The notes below the pieces were generated by a model that saw only the letters and a program-made list of their open reading frames with translations, did no database searches and was not told the origin of the DNA. From positions 4,313,854 to 4,377,853 of the forward strand of contig CAJSYZ010000007.1 of assembly GCA_910574455.1 (NCBI GenBank): a stretch of DNA of 64,000 bases, in the 5' to 3' direction. The stretch is from Trichaptum fuscoviolaceum (Eukaryota; Basidiomycota; Agaricomycetes; Hymenochaetales; Trichaptaceae). The translations under genes and the position numbers were made by a program. Below, in pieces: positions 1 to 10,389 of the stretch (position 1 is the stretch's first letter; each line of letters opens with the position of its first letter).

Positions 1-437
1 CACGGCTCGTACCTCCCATTCACTCGGAAGACATCTTCCATACTTCGCCTCGCTCTTTTCGCATCAGAAACCAGGGGTTCAGGGTCTCGGCTATGCTGTG
101 GGAATGGCGCTACTGCGTAGCCGCTGTCTGCAATGCCCGGAGGCTGTATTTTTGCAAGCACTTTGCCATCTGCACAGAGAGTGCATTTGGCATATTCTGA
201 GCTTTCTGGGTGCTTTCTGGAGGATTGGAGGGTGCTGGAGAGGTCTCATTGTGCTGCTGGAGGTCGCTGGAGGTGGTTTGAGGGACGGGACAGGCGGGAC
301 AGCTGCACGGCGCTCGAAACACTCATCCGGACGTATGCCCGGACACTGCAGAAATGAGCCATTCTTCTTCGCTTGGCTTTTTCAATGAGTCGGTGAGTAT
401 CGGCCGTCTCTATTATCTGTCTAGAGCTTTCAAAAGG

Positions 438-445
438 TATAAATA
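438..445 (+). promoter_or_regulatory. Orphan TATA box with spliced-leader-like downstream sequence
   Basis: TATAAATA sits in front of a pyrimidine-rich stretch (470-525), a possible leader intron (GTAAGTGTCT at about 530 to an AG at about 580) and an ATG at 598 directly followed by GTAAGTGC. This resembles a fungal promoter, 5' leader and one-codon first exon. No coding frame follows: the next 600 bp are closed in all frames for anything recognisable. The same box recurs at 6423, 12411, 56172 and 62697. It may be the detached 5' end of a gene, possibly of the thioredoxin reductase downstream, but the link is inference. Confidence 0.4.
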
Positions 446-1204
446 CTGGCCCAATCTATCCCCAAGTTCCTCAGGCTCTTTGCCCTCTTCCCTCGTCTCT
501 CGCAGCTCTCCTGTGTGCACACACTGTAAGTGTCTCCTGGTTTTCGTAGTCAATGCTAAAGCTAACATTTCACTCATAGTTGTTATTACTATATACAATG
601 GTAAGTGCAATCTGATTACAGGATTTGTTGATTTCTAACTTGAATTAGTTTATTGTCTGACTGCGTGCGCAACCTTACCCAAGACCATCTCAAGTTTGTC
701 GCGCATTTGCATTGCGAATGAATCTTAAAGTCGCCCGTGAAGAACAAGGAGATCCTACTATGACTTGCGCAAGACGCGATTGCGCGCTGTCTGCGCAATG
801 GTTCAAAACTGAGAAATGAGTCTGATCGGACCCTAGACTGACAGCAACTCACCGAAATGGTCCTACTTTGAGTGCTTTCTTGTTGTAAGCACTTGTAACT
901 TGTGTCCGTGAGCTTTCAAGATTGGCGTCTGTCCCTGAAGCGCCGTCCGCGCCGTCGTGACTTGCGTCCGTACCACTACCACTTGCAAATTTGACCTCAA
1001 CTGTCGCCTATACCAGACATCCGAAGACATGTGTGAACACTTTTTATCTCGAATGTAGGACCAGGGTATTGCGACGCGCAGATGGAGCGGTGATGGTGAC
1101 ATTGAAGGTACGTCTACAGCACATTCTGTCCGATCCTGTCGATTGCTGAGAATGCCCGAGCAGCGAGTGCGAAGCGTCTGAACCTCAAGGCAAATACATT
1201 TATG

Positions 1205-1700
1205 GCATCAGCGCATGCGATGGTGATGTACCGATCTATAATGCGCCGTATGCGATGGTGCTGTACCCATTTTCCATTGGCGAAGAGGCCGTTCTTGTGT
1301 GACGCGATGAACTGCGCGCTTCGAAGATCGCCGCAAGCAATGGTGCTGTCCCATCTTCCTTTCGATTCTACGGCGAAGAGGCCATTCTTGTGACGCGATG
1401 AACTGCGCGCTTCGAAGATCATGGCGAAATGAATTTTTAGCCCCGAAGTTTATGAGCTTAAAGGCTATCATCGTTTGTTACCTGTGCCCTCGAAGTCTCA
1501 ACAAATTGCGCATTCACAACACTAGTACTGGCCCTCGATGGTCGCGTCCTCGCAATGCGGCGATGCCAGCAACAGCAATCGTCCGCGGACAACTACAAAC
1601 AGACTCGCGGACGGAGACCTGCATCAAAGAATACACCTTTGATGCTCGTCTGCGCACTGGCATGCATGGCTGTGCTCGAGGCTGAGCGACTTCTCGCAGA
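1205..1700 (+). pseudogene. Thioredoxin reductase remnant, unit 1 (heavily decayed)
   Basis: Pieces of a eukaryotic low-molecular-weight thioredoxin reductase survive in the plus strand: the redox-centre coding stretch for CAVCDGAVPI-like residues near 1243-1275, the [11 protein letters not shown] segment near 1395-1430, a [13 protein letters not shown] segment near 1498-1530 and [13 protein letters not shown] near 1568-1610. Between them are deletions, stops and frame changes. The central piece occurs twice in tandem (about 1243-1330 and 1330-1425). It cannot encode a working flavoenzyme: the FAD-binding N-terminus and most of the NADPH domain are absent. Confidence 0.8.
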
Positions 1701-1845
1701 GGAGGCCATGTTTTTTTTACCAACCTTGTATTTAGAGATTCTTCTTCACGGATAGACTGTTATTGAAGCATGTATCACAAGTAATGTCTTCGAATGTTGA
1801 TTAATGTACATATTGCGAAGTATAAACAATCGAACCACAAGTAAA

Positions 1846-4401
1846 CTATGATTCGCCCGTGTCAGAACCCTCAACATCCGTGTCTATCCAGCTCTCAGAC
1901 TCTGTATCGATATCCTGAAACTTTGTAGGGCTTCGCGACGAATGCCATTGAGAGTGGAGGGTCAGCCCTGTCGCCGTTTGTAAGGGAGCAACAGGCTCGC
2001 GAAAGACGACTCCTTGCATCGAGGGCCAAAAGACGTCACTCGGGCTTTTGCTGTCCTCGCCCCTCGTCGGGCTCATTTCGACTAAAGCCTGCAGTCCACC
2101 TTGCGCGGCCTGCACTGGGTCGTTCTCCGTCGCTGAAGTTGAACCCACTCGGGGTGTTCGCGATGGACGGATCTCGTGCAAGTGAGCGCTCTTCGCCCAC
2201 TTCTTCGCGCTGAGCGGGGAAGGACCGACTGAGAACGACTGCACCACGCCAAGTCCTGCAGCGGGCGAGTTATGCGAGCTCGATCGACGGAGGCGCGGAC
2301 GACCCAAGCTATTCAGACCGCTAGCCACGCCGTTGTTGTGGCCGAAGGAAGAAACAAGGTTAGGCGAACGCGGAGAGTGTCCGTGATATGAGATCGATGA
2401 TGGTGTACCCGGTCGGTGAGCAACGAGGTGTCGGGGGACGGGTGAACGAATGTGTGTAGGTAAACGAGGCTTGCTGGGAGACGATAAGGACTGGACAGGC
2501 GTCCTGCGCTGCGGCGTCCGGTCCTCGTCAACGCGAGAGGAAGCAGGGAAAGGCACCCTTTCGCCGTCATCTCGGACAACGATCGTGGGCTTCAAGTTCT
2601 TAACATTCGGATTCCTCGGTGTCGGAGTCGGGCTCCTTGTCCTCCCACCAAATTTCGTCCACTCTCCACCACTGAGGCTACTCAAATGCCGTCTACCCCA
2701 TTCTCGCAGCGAGTCCCTCCGACTGCTGGACGCGATCAAGGTCTCCCCTCTCGACCCGCGGGTCAGAGCCATGAACACCAGCACAGTCAGCAAGAGGCAG
2801 AGCTGTGCAATTCCTAGCCTCTTTTCGAGCACAACTTCATCTGCAAGGTGGCTAAAGCGCCGTTCGAGTTCTCCATGCTCTCGTTCAAGTCGGCGGCGCT
2901 GGGCGGCCCAGTCTTCTGTAGCACGCTGCATATGCTGGGCGTGTGCTTTCCCTATCCCTTCCAATCGACCGAGGTCCTCCTCCAGGCGGCGAAGAGCCTC
3001 GCGCATGGAACGTGTCTGCTCTTCGACATACCGAAGGTAGAGCGTTGCATTCATTTCGAGGGCCCCTAGGCGAGTCATAATTGTGCGATATATTGATTCA
3101 CCAGCACCGACAACAGCGGGTACTCTTGAATCATGTGGGACAATGGTCGGGATGAGAATGGGTTTAGATACTGATACGGACGATGCAGCCACTTGAGTAG
3201 CATGTGAGGATTCAGAGGCAGAAGACTCGATGATAGCTGACGAGGAACTGCTGGTATCGACAATGAATGGCGAGGAAACAGGCAGAACTTGGCTTGAGAC
3301 TTGCGAGAAACTCGTTACGATTGACGATGAATCAGAGACTGTCGAAGGAGACTGCGATTTCGCGCTGGCCTCTCTGATTTCGCTCGAGGGAGGCGTAGAT
3401 AATTTTGTCGCAGGAACGAGAGTGCTCACAACCGAGGCCTCTCCTTCTGCTATTGTTTCCGGTGCTTTGTCTCTCTTCTCATTCGTTTCGCCAACCGTCT
3501 CTTTTGCCATCGCCACCGCGTCGTTAGGAATTGGAGGAGATATGACAGGAGCTTGTACGGGCTCCTCGATCTCGCCACGCTTCTTCTGAGATTCCTCTTC
3601 CCAAAGGTCCCATTTCCAAGCGTCAAGGTGCGTAAGGCCATATACCCGTAGAAGAGATAGTGGGCAGTAAAATTCGTTCCCATAGTGCGAGTGGAAGTCA
3701 ATTCGAATGTACCGGTAGAAGTCTCGTAGGGAAATCGGTGGATGGAAAGACTGAATGAAGTCTGTCAACATCGTATTTATGAGAGAACGCAACTGGCGCA
3801 CCTGAATTCCACGGATATTCTTCGCTGTGTATCTCCCAGCTGGAGTCCATGCAGCCGGGTCTGGCGTGTCTGTCTGAGCGACACTAACACTGAACTCCTT
3901 GACCACTCCAGAGAAGAATTCGAAGTTTGCAAACTGCACGGTATCAATTCGGATGTCCTCGCAAAGCTCAACTACAACATATTGCTGCTCTCCAGGAGTC
4001 TTGCAAGGGCTGAGCATGTACCTATCCTTCTTCGAGGAAAGAATAGATATGGCATGTTTTGCTGAACGATGTGACCCACGTATACGAGCTGAGCAGTCAA
4101 GGTCGGCATAGTTGAACCTGTCAATCAGAGGAACCCCGAAGTGCGGTGATGGCGCTGGCTCCGGCGCAGACGGCTGGAGTTCTGTTTGAGGCTCAGAAGA
4201 GTGTTGTTGCGAGCTATTGACATTGGGAGCGTTGGCAAACACCCTGCCTGTATCTCGACTAGAACTATCGTTCTCGTGCATCTGAGCCTGCTTCGCTTTC
4301 CAATCGTCGATTTCCTCCGCAAGTTCATTTGAAGGCCGAGGTGTGAGGCAGCATATCGGCGGCTCTGGCGGCCTTTGAGCGAATTTTGAAATGCCGTGCA
4401 A
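1846..4401 (-). CDS. SLP1/SUCO-type SUN-domain membrane protein, unit 1 copy (5' end incomplete)
   Basis: Members of this family are secretory-pathway membrane proteins with an internal luminal SUN (Sad1/UNC-84) domain. Seen here from the first in-frame TTG: PPEPPICCLTP (10-21), SUN domain about 95-256 (FNYADLDC, VELCEDIRIDTVQFANFEFF, HYGNEFYCPLSLLRVYG), a Ser/Thr/Val-rich linker, an alpha-helical charged stretch likely to be coiled coil (450-528), one membrane segment (527-546, GIAQLCLLLTVLVFMAL) and a Ser/Arg/Pro-rich tail. Residues 201-217 look like a 51-nt intron read through in frame (3751-3801, GTGCGC..TTCAG). Upstream the frame continues through a signal-peptide-like segment (RRRAAGLLALIFSSPALA, about 4426-4480) without any ATG, so the first exon and promoter are probably missing. 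851 codons; shorter tail than the copies in units 3 and 4. Confidence 0.8.
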   Translation of the reverse strand: MHGISKFAQRPPEPPICCLTPRPSNELAEEIDDWKAKQAQMHENDSSSRDTGRVFANAPNVNSSQQHSSEPQTELQPSAPEPAPSPHFGVPLIDRFNYADLDCSARIRGSHRSAKHAISILSSKKDRYMLSPCKTPGEQQYVVVELCEDIRIDTVQFANFEFFSGVVKEFSVSVAQTDTPDPAAWTPAGRYTAKNIRGIQVRQLRSLINTMLTDFIQSFHPPISLRDFYRYIRIDFHSHYGNEFYCPLSLLRVYGLTHLDAWKWDLWEEESQKKRGEIEEPVQAPVISPPIPNDAVAMAKETVGETNEKRDKAPETIAEGEASVVSTLVPATKLSTPPSSEIREASAKSQSPSTVSDSSSIVTSFSQVSSQVLPVSSPFIVDTSSSSSAIIESSASESSHATQVAASSVSVSKPILIPTIVPHDSRVPAVVGAGESIYRTIMTRLGALEMNATLYLRYVEEQTRSMREALRRLEEDLGRLEGIGKAHAQHMQRATEDWAAQRRRLEREHGELERRFSHLADEVVLEKRLGIAQLCLLLTVLVFMALTRGSRGETLIASSSRRDSLREWGRRHLSSLSGGEWTKFGGRTRSPTPTPRNPNVKNLKPTIVVRDDGERVPFPASSRVDEDRTPQRRTPVQSLSSPSKPRLPTHIRSPVPRHLVAHRPGTPSSISYHGHSPRSPNLVSSFGHNNGVASGLNSLGRPRLRRSSSHNSPAAGLGVVQSFSVGPSPLSAKKWAKSAHLHEIRPSRTPRVGSTSATENDPVQAAQGGLQALVEMSPTRGEDSKSPSDVFWPSMQGVVFREPVAPLQTATGLTLHSQWHSSRSPTKFQDIDTESESWIDTDVEGSDTGES

Positions 4402-4997
4402 AGCATCGTACGGCGAGGTGGGATCCGCAAGAGCGGGAGATGAGAAGATGAGGGCGAGCAGGCCGGCGGCGCGGCGGCGGTAGGCGTGGGTAAGTCCCGG
4501 GCCAGTACAGATAGCTGGTGGTCGCTGAAGGGTCGAGAGATCTGCACAACATTGGATCCAATGAAATTGTTAGTAAAAGCAAATGGAAAGGCCAGCATTG
4601 GCTAGAAAGCCAAAAAATGTCGTATGTAGCTCTCTTGGAGACTGGCGCATACTAATTTGCGCATAAGTACGCGAGGCATGGCTAGCAATAAGCGATGTAG
4701 TGGGATGCGAAGCGGGAGAGAAAATTTAGGATTACATGTCCGCGACGCGCGGCCACTTCTTCTCTTGCACTCAAGCCCTACAATTCTCTCCTCCTCAAGA
4801 CTGCCTGCTTCAAGCTCTCCTGCTTCAAGATATTATTGAGATGTTAAACAAACACTCCTTTTGCTTTCAAGACTACAATGGATGGCTGAACCGAGAGTCT
4901 CCACTTCGCAATACTTATGCCAGCACTTTTGCAAAGATGTGGTCTTGTTCAATTGATTGCAAGTGCATTTGCGACAATCGCAAGACTCATTGCTTAC

Positions 4998-5252
4998 CGG
5001 AAGAAAAAACATATATATATTGCTATCTTGCGCAAGTCTCAATTGCGCTTGCTGCCCCGATGTGGCTCAAATTCAGAACATGTAAGGTTAGCTGCCCTTG
5101 AATGCACCTTGCTCACCGGGAGCAAAAACATATATACATTGTCATCTTCGGCCTTGAGTCTTGCTGTCCTGACATTGCTCTCTGGGCTCAAAAGCTTGCT
5201 GTCCTGATGCCGCTCTCCGGAAGCAAAAACATATATACATTGTCATCTTTGG
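4998..5252 (+). repeat. Spacer repeat with CATATATACATTGTCATCTT motif, three degenerate copies
   Basis: A block of about 105-118 bp around the motif GCAAAAACATATATACATTG occurs at 4998, 5116 and 5217, each preceded by CCGG. Equivalent blocks lie near 10986-11240, 54714-54970 and 61250-61495. The rest of the spacer (4480-5600) shows no gene I can support. Confidence 0.7.
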
Positions 5253-5597
5253 TGTCACCGGAAAGAGTTCTCAAGAGCTTGCTTAAAGTGCTCAGGGTCG
5301 AGTTTTGGGCTCATTCCCTCAGATATTTTGATTATTCTAATGTCAAGCTCTCTGTTCCATAATATAGATTAACTCTGGTATCTAAAACCAATGCAATCGA
5401 AGGAGAAACTGAGATAATTTGCACCGGCCGGACTCGGAGTTGATTACGTAAGCAGGGTCAATGCGTGCTACCAATCCTGGCCCAACCTCCTGCTCTGCAA
5501 CCATGACCTGCGAGCAGGCCATTGAACCTATCTCATTGCTCACAACCTCTGGAATTCAGCTTTCCATCACCATAGGCCACTACACCAGCATGCAAGT

Positions 5598-6146
5598 CTA
5601 TGCTTCCCTGCATCTCAGCCCCGAAATCCAGACACAGAGAGGTGAGTGCTCTCCCGGCCTCTCGCACCTCCTTCCAAGGCTTGCAACGCTCGGGACACTA
5701 TCCACGTCTGATGGAAGGTCCTGAAACACTTGGAAGGCTTCTAGGCTGGACGTAATACCACCCGATAAGCGAAATGTGCGAGCAAAACTGTCCAAATTGC
5801 AGAATCTCCGGGTGAGCTCCTCCAAGCTGCTGTAGGCCTGTTCAACACACATTGAAAACATACCTAAGTTCTGTGCTGCAACAATGACTACTGATATATC
5901 AACTATAGACCCCAAGGCTCGAAGATACACCACCCCGCCTCCCCCCAGCTCACGAACTCGACCCGAGCAAGCCGTGCAAGTGCAGCACGGCTCGTACCTC
6001 CCATTCACTCGGAAGACATCTTCCATACTTCGCCTCGCTCTTTTCGCATCAGAAACCAGGGGTTCAGGGTCTCGGCTATGCTGTGGGAATGGCGCTACTG
6101 CGTAGCCGCTGTCTGCAATGCCCGGAGGCTGTATTTTTGCAAGCAC
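5598..6146 (-). other. Open frame of 182 codons repeated in every unit; coding status doubtful
   Basis: A long minus-strand frame rich in Cys near its middle (YEPCCTCTACSGRVRELGGG) stays open in all copies (11586-12134, 55348-55896, 61872-62420, and cut by the left edge at 1-161). It opens with GTG, not ATG. Of the differences I could read between short-type and long-type units (I to T, V to I, F to L, V to L, E to A) all change the amino acid, so I see no sign of protein-level constraint. It may be a fragment of an exon carried along in the duplicated unit. No family recognised. Confidence 0.25.
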
Positions 6147-7189
6147 TTTGCCATCTGCACAGAGAGTGCATTTGGCATATTCTGAGCTTTCTGGGTGCTT
6201 TCTGGAGGATTGGAGGGTGCTGGAGAGGTCTCATTGTGCTGCTGGAGGTCGCTGGAGGTGGTTTGAGGGACGGGACAGGCGGGACAGCTGCACGGCGCTC
6301 GAAACACTCATCCGGACGTATGCCCGGACACTGCAGAAATGAGCCATTCTTCTTCGCTTGGCTTTTTCAATGAGTCGGTGAGTATCGGCCGTCTCTATTA
6401 TCTGTCTAGAGCTTTCAAAAGGTATAAATACTGGCCCAATCTATCCCCAAGTTCCTCAGGCTCTTTGCCCTCTTCCCTCGTCTCTCGCAGCTCTCCTGTG
6501 TGCACACACTGTAAGTGTCTCCTGGTTTTCGTAGTCAATGCTAAAGCTAACATTTCACTCATAGTTGTTATTACTATATACAATGGTAAGTGCAATCTGA
6601 TTACAGGATTTGTTGATTTCTAACTTGAATTAGTTTATTGTCTGACTGCGTGCGCAACCTTACCCAAGACCATCTCAAGTTTGTCGCGCATTTGCATTGC
6701 GAATGAATCTTAAAGTCGCCCGTGAAGAACAAGGAGATCCTACTATGACTTGCGCAAGACGCGATTGCGCGCTGTCTGCGCAATGGTTCAAAACTGAGAA
6801 ATGAGTCTGATCGGACCCTAGACTGACAGCAACTCACCGAAATGGTCCTACTTTGAGTGCTTTCTTGTTGTAAGCACTTGTAACTTGTGTCCGTGAGCTT
6901 TCAAGATTGGCGTCTGTCCCTGAAGCGCCGTCCGCGCCGTCGTGACTTGCGTCCGTACCACTACCACTTGCAAATTTGACCTCAACTGTCGCCTATACCA
7001 GACATCCGAAGACATGTGTGAACACTTTTTATCTCGAATGTAGGACCAGGGTATTGCGACGCGCAGATGGAGCGGTGATGGTGACATTGAAGGTACGTCT
7101 ACAGCACATTCTGTCCGATCCTGTCGATTGCTGAGAATGCCCGAGCAGCGAGTGCGAAGCGTCTGAACCTCAAGGCAAATACATTTATG

Positions 7190-7688
7190 GCATCAGCGCA
7201 TGCGATGGTGATGTACCGATCTATAATGCGCCGTATGCGATGGTGCTGTACCCATTTTCCATTGGCGAAGAGGCCGTTCTTGTGTGACGCGATGAACTGC
7301 GCGCTTCGAAGATCGCCGCAAGCAATGGTGCTGTGTACCCATCTTCCTTTCGATTCTACGGCGAAGAGGCCATTCTTGTGACGCGATGAACTGCGCGCTT
7401 CGAAGATCATGGCGAAATGAATTTTTAGCCCCGAAGTTTATGAGCTTAAAGGCTATCATCGTTTGTTACCTGTGCCCTCGAAGTCTCAACAAATTGCGCA
7501 TTCACAACACTAGTACTGGCCCTCGATGGTCGCGTCCTCGCAATGCGGCGATGCCAGCAACAGCAATCGTCCGCGGACAACTACAAACAGACTCGCGGAC
7601 GGAGACCTGCATCAAAGAATACACCTTTGATGCTCGTCTGCGCACTGGCATGCATGGCTGTGCTCGAGGCTGAGCGACTTCTCGCAGA
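7190..7688 (+). pseudogene. Thioredoxin reductase remnant, unit 2
   Basis: Copy of the unit 1 remnant with a 3-bp indel in the second central repeat (TGTGTACCC here, TGTCCC in unit 1). Same truncation and same decayed 3' end, tail to tail with the SUN frame that ends at 7834. Confidence 0.8.
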
Positions 7689-7833
7689 GGAGGCCATGTT
7701 TTTTTTACCAACCTTGTATTTAGAGATTCTTCTTCACGGATAGACTGTTATTGAAGCATGTATCACAAGTAATGTCTTCGAATGTTGATTAATGTACATA
7801 TTGCGAAGTATAAACAATCGAACCACAAGTAAA

Positions 7834-10389
7834 CTATGATTCGCCCGTGTCAGAACCCTCAACATCCGTGTCTATCCAGCTCTCAGACTCTGTATCGATA
7901 TCCTGAAACTTTGTAGGGCTTCGCGACGAATGCCATTGAGAGTGGAGGGTCAGCCCTGTCGCCGTTTGTAAGGGAGCAACAGGCTCGCGAAAGACGACTC
8001 CTTGCATCGAGGGCCAAAAGACGTCACTCGGGCTTTTGCTGTCCTCGCCCCTCGTCGGGCTCATTTCGACTAAAGCCTGCAGTCCACCTTGCGCGGCCTG
8101 CACTGGGTCGTTCTCCGTCGCTGAAGTTGAACCCACTCGGGGTGTTCGCGATGGACGGATCTCGTGCAAGTGAGCGCTCTTCGCCCACTTCTTCGCGCTG
8201 AGCGGGGAAGGACCGACTGAGAACGACTGCACCACGCCAAGTCCTGCAGCGGGCGAGTTATGCGAGCTCGATCGACGGAGGCGCGGACGACCCAAGCTAT
8301 TCAGACCGCTAGCCACGCCGTTGTTGTGGCCGAAGGAAGAAACAAGGTTAGGCGAACGCGGAGAGTGTCCGTGATATGAGATCGATGATGGTGTACCCGG
8401 TCGGTGAGCAACGAGGTGTCGGGGGACGGGTGAACGAATGTGTGTAGGTAAACGAGGCTTGCTGGGAGACGATAAGGACTGGACAGGCGTCCTGCGCTGC
8501 GGCGTCCGGTCCTCGTCAACGCGAGAGGAAGCAGGGAAAGGCACCCTTTCGCCGTCATCTCGGACAACGATCGTGGGCTTCAAGTTCTTAACATTCGGAT
8601 TCCTCGGTGTCGGAGTCGGGCTCCTTGTCCTCCCACCAAATTTCGTCCACTCTCCACCACTGAGGCTACTCAAATGCCGTCTACCCCATTCTCGCAGCGA
8701 GTCCCTCCGACTGCTGGACGCGATCAAGGTCTCCCCTCTCGACCCGCGGGTCAGAGCCATGAACACCAGCACAGTCAGCAAGAGGCAGAGCTGTGCAATT
8801 CCTAGCCTCTTTTCGAGCACAACTTCATCTGCAAGGTGGCTAAAGCGCCGTTCGAGTTCTCCATGCTCTCGTTCAAGTCGGCGGCGCTGGGCGGCCCAGT
8901 CTTCTGTAGCACGCTGCATATGCTGGGCGTGTGCTTTCCCTATCCCTTCCAATCGACCGAGGTCCTCCTCCAGGCGGCGAAGAGCCTCGCGCATGGAACG
9001 TGTCTGCTCTTCGACATACCGAAGGTAGAGCGTTGCATTCATTTCGAGGGCCCCTAGGCGAGTCATAATTGTGCGATATATTGATTCACCAGCACCGACA
9101 ACAGCGGGTACTCTTGAATCATGTGGGACAATGGTCGGGATGAGAATGGGTTTAGATACTGATACGGACGATGCAGCCACTTGAGTAGCATGTGAGGATT
9201 CAGAGGCAGAAGACTCGATGATAGCTGACGAGGAACTGCTGGTATCGACAATGAATGGCGAGGAAACAGGCAGAACTTGGCTTGAGACTTGCGAGAAACT
9301 CGTTACGATTGACGATGAATCAGAGACTGTCGAAGGAGACTGCGATTTCGCGCTGGCCTCTCTGATTTCGCTCGAGGGAGGCGTAGATAATTTTGTCGCA
9401 GGAACGAGAGTGCTCACAACCGAGGCCTCTCCTTCTGCTATTGTTTCCGGTGCTTTGTCTCTCTTCTCATTCGTTTCGCCAACCGTCTCTTTTGCCATCG
9501 CCACCGCGTCGTTAGGAATTGGAGGAGATATGACAGGAGCTTGTACGGGCTCCTCGATCTCGCCACGCTTCTTCTGAGATTCCTCTTCCCAAAGGTCCCA
9601 TTTCCAAGCGTCAAGGTGCGTAAGGCCATATACCCGTAGAAGAGATAGTGGGCAGTAAAATTCGTTCCCATAGTGCGAGTGGAAGTCAATTCGAATGTAC
9701 CGGTAGAAGTCTCGTAGGGAAATCGGTGGATGGAAAGACTGAATGAAGTCTGTCAACATCGTATTTATGAGAGAACGCAACTGGCGCACCTGAATTCCAC
9801 GGATATTCTTCGCTGTGTATCTCCCAGCTGGAGTCCATGCAGCCGGGTCTGGCGTGTCTGTCTGAGCGACACTAACACTGAACTCCTTGACCACTCCAGA
9901 GAAGAATTCGAAGTTTGCAAACTGCACGGTATCAATTCGGATGTCCTCGCAAAGCTCAACTACAACATATTGCTGCTCTCCAGGAGTCTTGCAAGGGCTG
10001 AGCATGTACCTATCCTTCTTCGAGGAAAGAATAGATATGGCATGTTTTGCTGAACGATGTGACCCACGTATACGAGCTGAGCAGTCAAGGTCGGCATAGT
10101 TGAACCTGTCAATCAGAGGAACCCCGAAGTGCGGTGATGGCGCTGGCTCCGGCGCAGACGGCTGGAGTTCTGTTTGAGGCTCAGAAGAGTGTTGTTGCGA
10201 GCTATTGACATTGGGAGCGTTGGCAAACACCCTGCCTGTATCTCGACTAGAACTATCGTTCTCGTGCATCTGAGCCTGCTTCGCTTTCCAATCGTCGATT
10301 TCCTCCGCAAGTTCATTTGAAGGCCGAGGTGTGAGGCAGCATATCGGCGGCTCTGGCGGCCTTTGAGCGAATTTTGAAATGCCGTGCAA
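7834..10389 (-). CDS. SLP1/SUCO-type SUN-domain protein, unit 2 copy
   Basis: Same 851 codons as the unit 1 copy; I found no coding difference. It also starts at TTG, has the in-frame 51-nt intron candidate (about 9739-9789) and an upstream signal-peptide-like stretch without ATG. It converges on the thioredoxin reductase remnant ending near 7688. Confidence 0.8.
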   Translation of the reverse strand: MHGISKFAQRPPEPPICCLTPRPSNELAEEIDDWKAKQAQMHENDSSSRDTGRVFANAPNVNSSQQHSSEPQTELQPSAPEPAPSPHFGVPLIDRFNYADLDCSARIRGSHRSAKHAISILSSKKDRYMLSPCKTPGEQQYVVVELCEDIRIDTVQFANFEFFSGVVKEFSVSVAQTDTPDPAAWTPAGRYTAKNIRGIQVRQLRSLINTMLTDFIQSFHPPISLRDFYRYIRIDFHSHYGNEFYCPLSLLRVYGLTHLDAWKWDLWEEESQKKRGEIEEPVQAPVISPPIPNDAVAMAKETVGETNEKRDKAPETIAEGEASVVSTLVPATKLSTPPSSEIREASAKSQSPSTVSDSSSIVTSFSQVSSQVLPVSSPFIVDTSSSSSAIIESSASESSHATQVAASSVSVSKPILIPTIVPHDSRVPAVVGAGESIYRTIMTRLGALEMNATLYLRYVEEQTRSMREALRRLEEDLGRLEGIGKAHAQHMQRATEDWAAQRRRLEREHGELERRFSHLADEVVLEKRLGIAQLCLLLTVLVFMALTRGSRGETLIASSSRRDSLREWGRRHLSSLSGGEWTKFGGRTRSPTPTPRNPNVKNLKPTIVVRDDGERVPFPASSRVDEDRTPQRRTPVQSLSSPSKPRLPTHIRSPVPRHLVAHRPGTPSSISYHGHSPRSPNLVSSFGHNNGVASGLNSLGRPRLRRSSSHNSPAAGLGVVQSFSVGPSPLSAKKWAKSAHLHEIRPSRTPRVGSTSATENDPVQAAQGGLQALVEMSPTRGEDSKSPSDVFWPSMQGVVFREPVAPLQTATGLTLHSQWHSSRSPTKFQDIDTESESWIDTDVEGSDTGES

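Larger units (their letters stand above)
1..5985. repeat. Tandem array unit 1 (short type)
   Basis: The sequence starting at base 1 (CACGGCTCGTACCTCC) recurs at 5986, 11974, 55736 and 62260, which defines a head-to-tail array. This first unit is 5985 bp and matches unit 2 almost base for base; the only difference I found is a 3-bp indel near 1347/7333. Order within the unit: orphan promoter-like leader, thioredoxin reductase remnant (+), SUN-domain frame (-), spacer with a short tandem repeat. The choice of base 1 as unit edge is arbitrary because the window begins inside the array. Confidence 0.95.

Noticed and set aside
1114..1471. Minus-strand frames over the thioredoxin reductase remnant (and equivalents in other units)
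   Set aside because: Open only because the plus-strand remnant is repeated; they translate the complement of CAVCDG and RDELRASK codons.
2450..3040. 196-codon plus-strand frame inside the SUN gene and its copies
   Set aside because: Antisense shadow of the Ser/Arg-rich tail and membrane segment; absent in full length from the long-type units.
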